Position numbers and translations under genes: made by a program. The notes beneath the pieces were generated by a model that was given only the letters and a program-made list of their open reading frames with translations, did not search any database and had not been told where the DNA came from. A DNA stretch of 6,042 nt. Source: Clostridia bacterium. Lineage in GTDB: Bacteria > Bacillota > Clostridia > Christensenellales > CALWSW01. Location: assembly GCA_019421925.1 (NCBI GenBank), contig JAHZEH010000125.1, positions 1 through 6,042 of the forward strand, read 5' to 3'. Below, in pieces: positions 5,050 through 6,042 of the stretch (positions within the stretch are counted from its first letter, which is position 1; each line of letters starts with the position of its first letter).

Positions 5050-6042
5050 ATGAACAAAAAGACTGTCATTCGCGCCGTTGCGCTATGTGTATTGCTCCTG
5101 CTCGTCTGCGCCGGGCCAATGCTTCCTATGGTGGCACACGCTGAATCCAGTCTGGGCGTCTCCGCCAAGGTGACGCCGGAGGTGCTTCTTGCCGCGGGAC
5201 AGGTGGAGATCAACATCCGCCTGGCCAACAACTCCTCTGTCATGCTGGAGGACGTCTCCATGACGGCCCGGGGCATCGACCAGATCGTGGGAAACATGAA
5301 CCCCGGCGAGAAGAAATCCTACAATATCTCGAAATTCAACGTCCAGGAGAGTGAGCTGGGCGGCTCGGTGATCTTCAATTTCAGCTGGATTGAGGACGGC
5401 GAGTTCAAGACGCTCGAGTATCCCGTGGCCATCAAGGTCAAGGAGCCGGAGCCCTCCCTCAAGGCCAGCCGCACGGTGTCCAGCAATTCGGGTGCCTCCG
5501 GCGACACCATCACCGTCACCTATGCCCTGCAAAATACCGGCGACGTGGATTTGACCAATGTCGCGATTGCCGACCCCATCTTCCCTGACGGCATCGCCGT
5601 GGGGGATCTGGCCGTGGGCAGCGGCACCAAGCGCGTGACCAAGGAGTTCACCCTGACGGAGACCGTGACCACCACCCCGGTTGTCACCGCTCAGGCTGAC
5701 TCCACGACTTTGACGGTGGAGCTGGACCCGCTGGAGGTCAGGCTGACGGAGATTGGTCTCGATCTGACCGCATCCGCCGGTTCCCCCACCAAGGACGGTA
5801 TCCCCGTCACCATCACCGTGACCAACCGGGGCAATGTGGACTTCACCTCCGTGGCGCTGGTGGATGAGCTGGGGAACCCCCTGGCTACCGCCTTCCCGCT
5901 GAATCAGAGCCAGTCCAACACTGTGGAGGTGGTCGTCAACCCCGCCGAGCCGCGTAGCTTTGTCGTCACCGCCACCGGCACCCTGGCCGTAGAAGGATCG
6001 GTGCCCGTGGTAGTCAGCAGCAGCCCGGTGGCCCTCACCCCC
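5050..6042 (+). CDS. Secreted repeat protein with CARDB/NEW3-like beta domains (5' part; continues past the edge)
   Basis: The frame runs from ATG 5050 to the window end without a stop (331 codons visible), with AGAGAGG (5036-5042) 7 nt upstream. Residues 1-31 form a signal peptide: basic NKK, a Leu/Val core and a likely cleavage after AHA (29-31). Cys20 follows Val, so a lipobox is unlikely. The mature part is three tandem repeats rich in V, T and N, each with alternating beta-strand character. The clearest shared feature is a strand followed by N-x-(G/S)-x-V-x-(L/F)-x-x-V: LANNSSVMLEDV (N61), LQNTGDVDLTNV (N162) and VTNRGNVDFTSV (N259), spaced 101 and 97 residues. This pattern resembles CARDB, NEW3 and DUF11 Ig-like domains of bacterial surface proteins. 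The ligand is unknown. The missing C terminus may hold more repeats and an anchor. Its place 21 nt after ilvE suggests co-transcription, which is unusual for a surface protein. Confidence 0.88.
   Translation, partial: MNKKTVIRAVALCVLLLLVCAGPMLPMVAHAESSLGVSAKVTPEVLLAAGQVEINIRLANNSSVMLEDVSMTARGIDQIVGNMNPGEKKSYNISKFNVQESELGGSVIFNFSWIEDGEFKTLEYPVAIKVKEPEPSLKASRTVSSNSGASGDTITVTYALQNTGDVDLTNVAIADPIFPDGIAVGDLAVGSGTKRVTKEFTLTETVTTTPVVTAQADSTTLTVELDPLEVRLTEIGLDLTASAGSPTKDGIPVTITVTNRGNVDFTSVALVDELGNPLATAFPLNQSQSNTVEVVVNPAEPRSFVVTATGTLAVEGSVPVVVSSSPVALTP
5140..6042 (+). repeat. Three tandem protein-domain repeats of about 97-101 residues
   Basis: Segments starting near residues 33, 136 and 236 of the secreted protein align at the protein level through the shared N-x-(G/S)-x-V motif at N61, N162 and N259. 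DNA similarity between the copies is low by eye, so the duplication is old. The third copy ends close to the window edge, and further copies may follow. Confidence 0.65.

Noticed and set aside
5101..5112. Lipoprotein signal at Cys20 of the secreted protein
   Set aside because: The residue before Cys is Val, which lipoprotein signal peptidase rarely accepts, and a good signal peptidase I site (AHA) follows at residues 29-31.

Overview
The window looks like chromosomal DNA from a GC-rich, Gram-positive, Clostridia-type bacterium. A gut Oscillospiraceae-like lineage is my best guess. This rests on strong GGAGG-type ribosome binding sites, cell-surface proteins with a TGD-type anchor tail, and the style of the tyrosyl-tRNA synthetase and PLP enzymes. 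It is inference, not a database result. Every gene I can support lies on the + strand.

Layout. (1) 1-359 is the 3' end of a surface protein: an extracellular remnant, an acidic Glu/Pro stalk built from an 18-nt tandem repeat, a PAETGD motif, one membrane helix and a short basic end. A hairpin terminator follows (424-453). (2) 462-593 is a 43-codon reading frame that repeats the anchor tail of the preceding gene (26 of 37 residues identical), followed by a second terminator (620-645). It is probably the remnant of a paralogue. (3) 802-1977 is a fold-type I PLP aminotransferase with its own putative promoter (TATAAT at 746). (4) 2072-3295 is tyrosyl-tRNA synthetase (tyrS), with a good extended -10 promoter just upstream and no room for a T-box leader. 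(5) 3299-3937 is a YigZ/IMPACT-family protein, 3 nt after tyrS. (6) 3970-5028 is a branched-chain aminotransferase (ilvE). (7) 5050 to the right edge is the N-terminal 331 residues of a secreted protein. It has a signal peptide and three tandem beta-rich repeats of about 97-101 residues, and it runs off the window.

How the genes fit together. tyrS, yigZ, ilvE and the secreted-protein gene are separated by 3, 32 and 21 nt with no convincing terminator, so they could form one transcript. Two aminotransferases and a tRNA synthetase give the middle an amino-acid-metabolism theme, and surface proteins flank it on both sides. The core is ordinary housekeeping. The unusual part is the duplicated anchor tail and twin terminators at 234-645, followed by the repeat-built secreted protein at the 3' edge. 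I see no CRISPR array, tRNA, rRNA, insertion sequence or evident new defence system.
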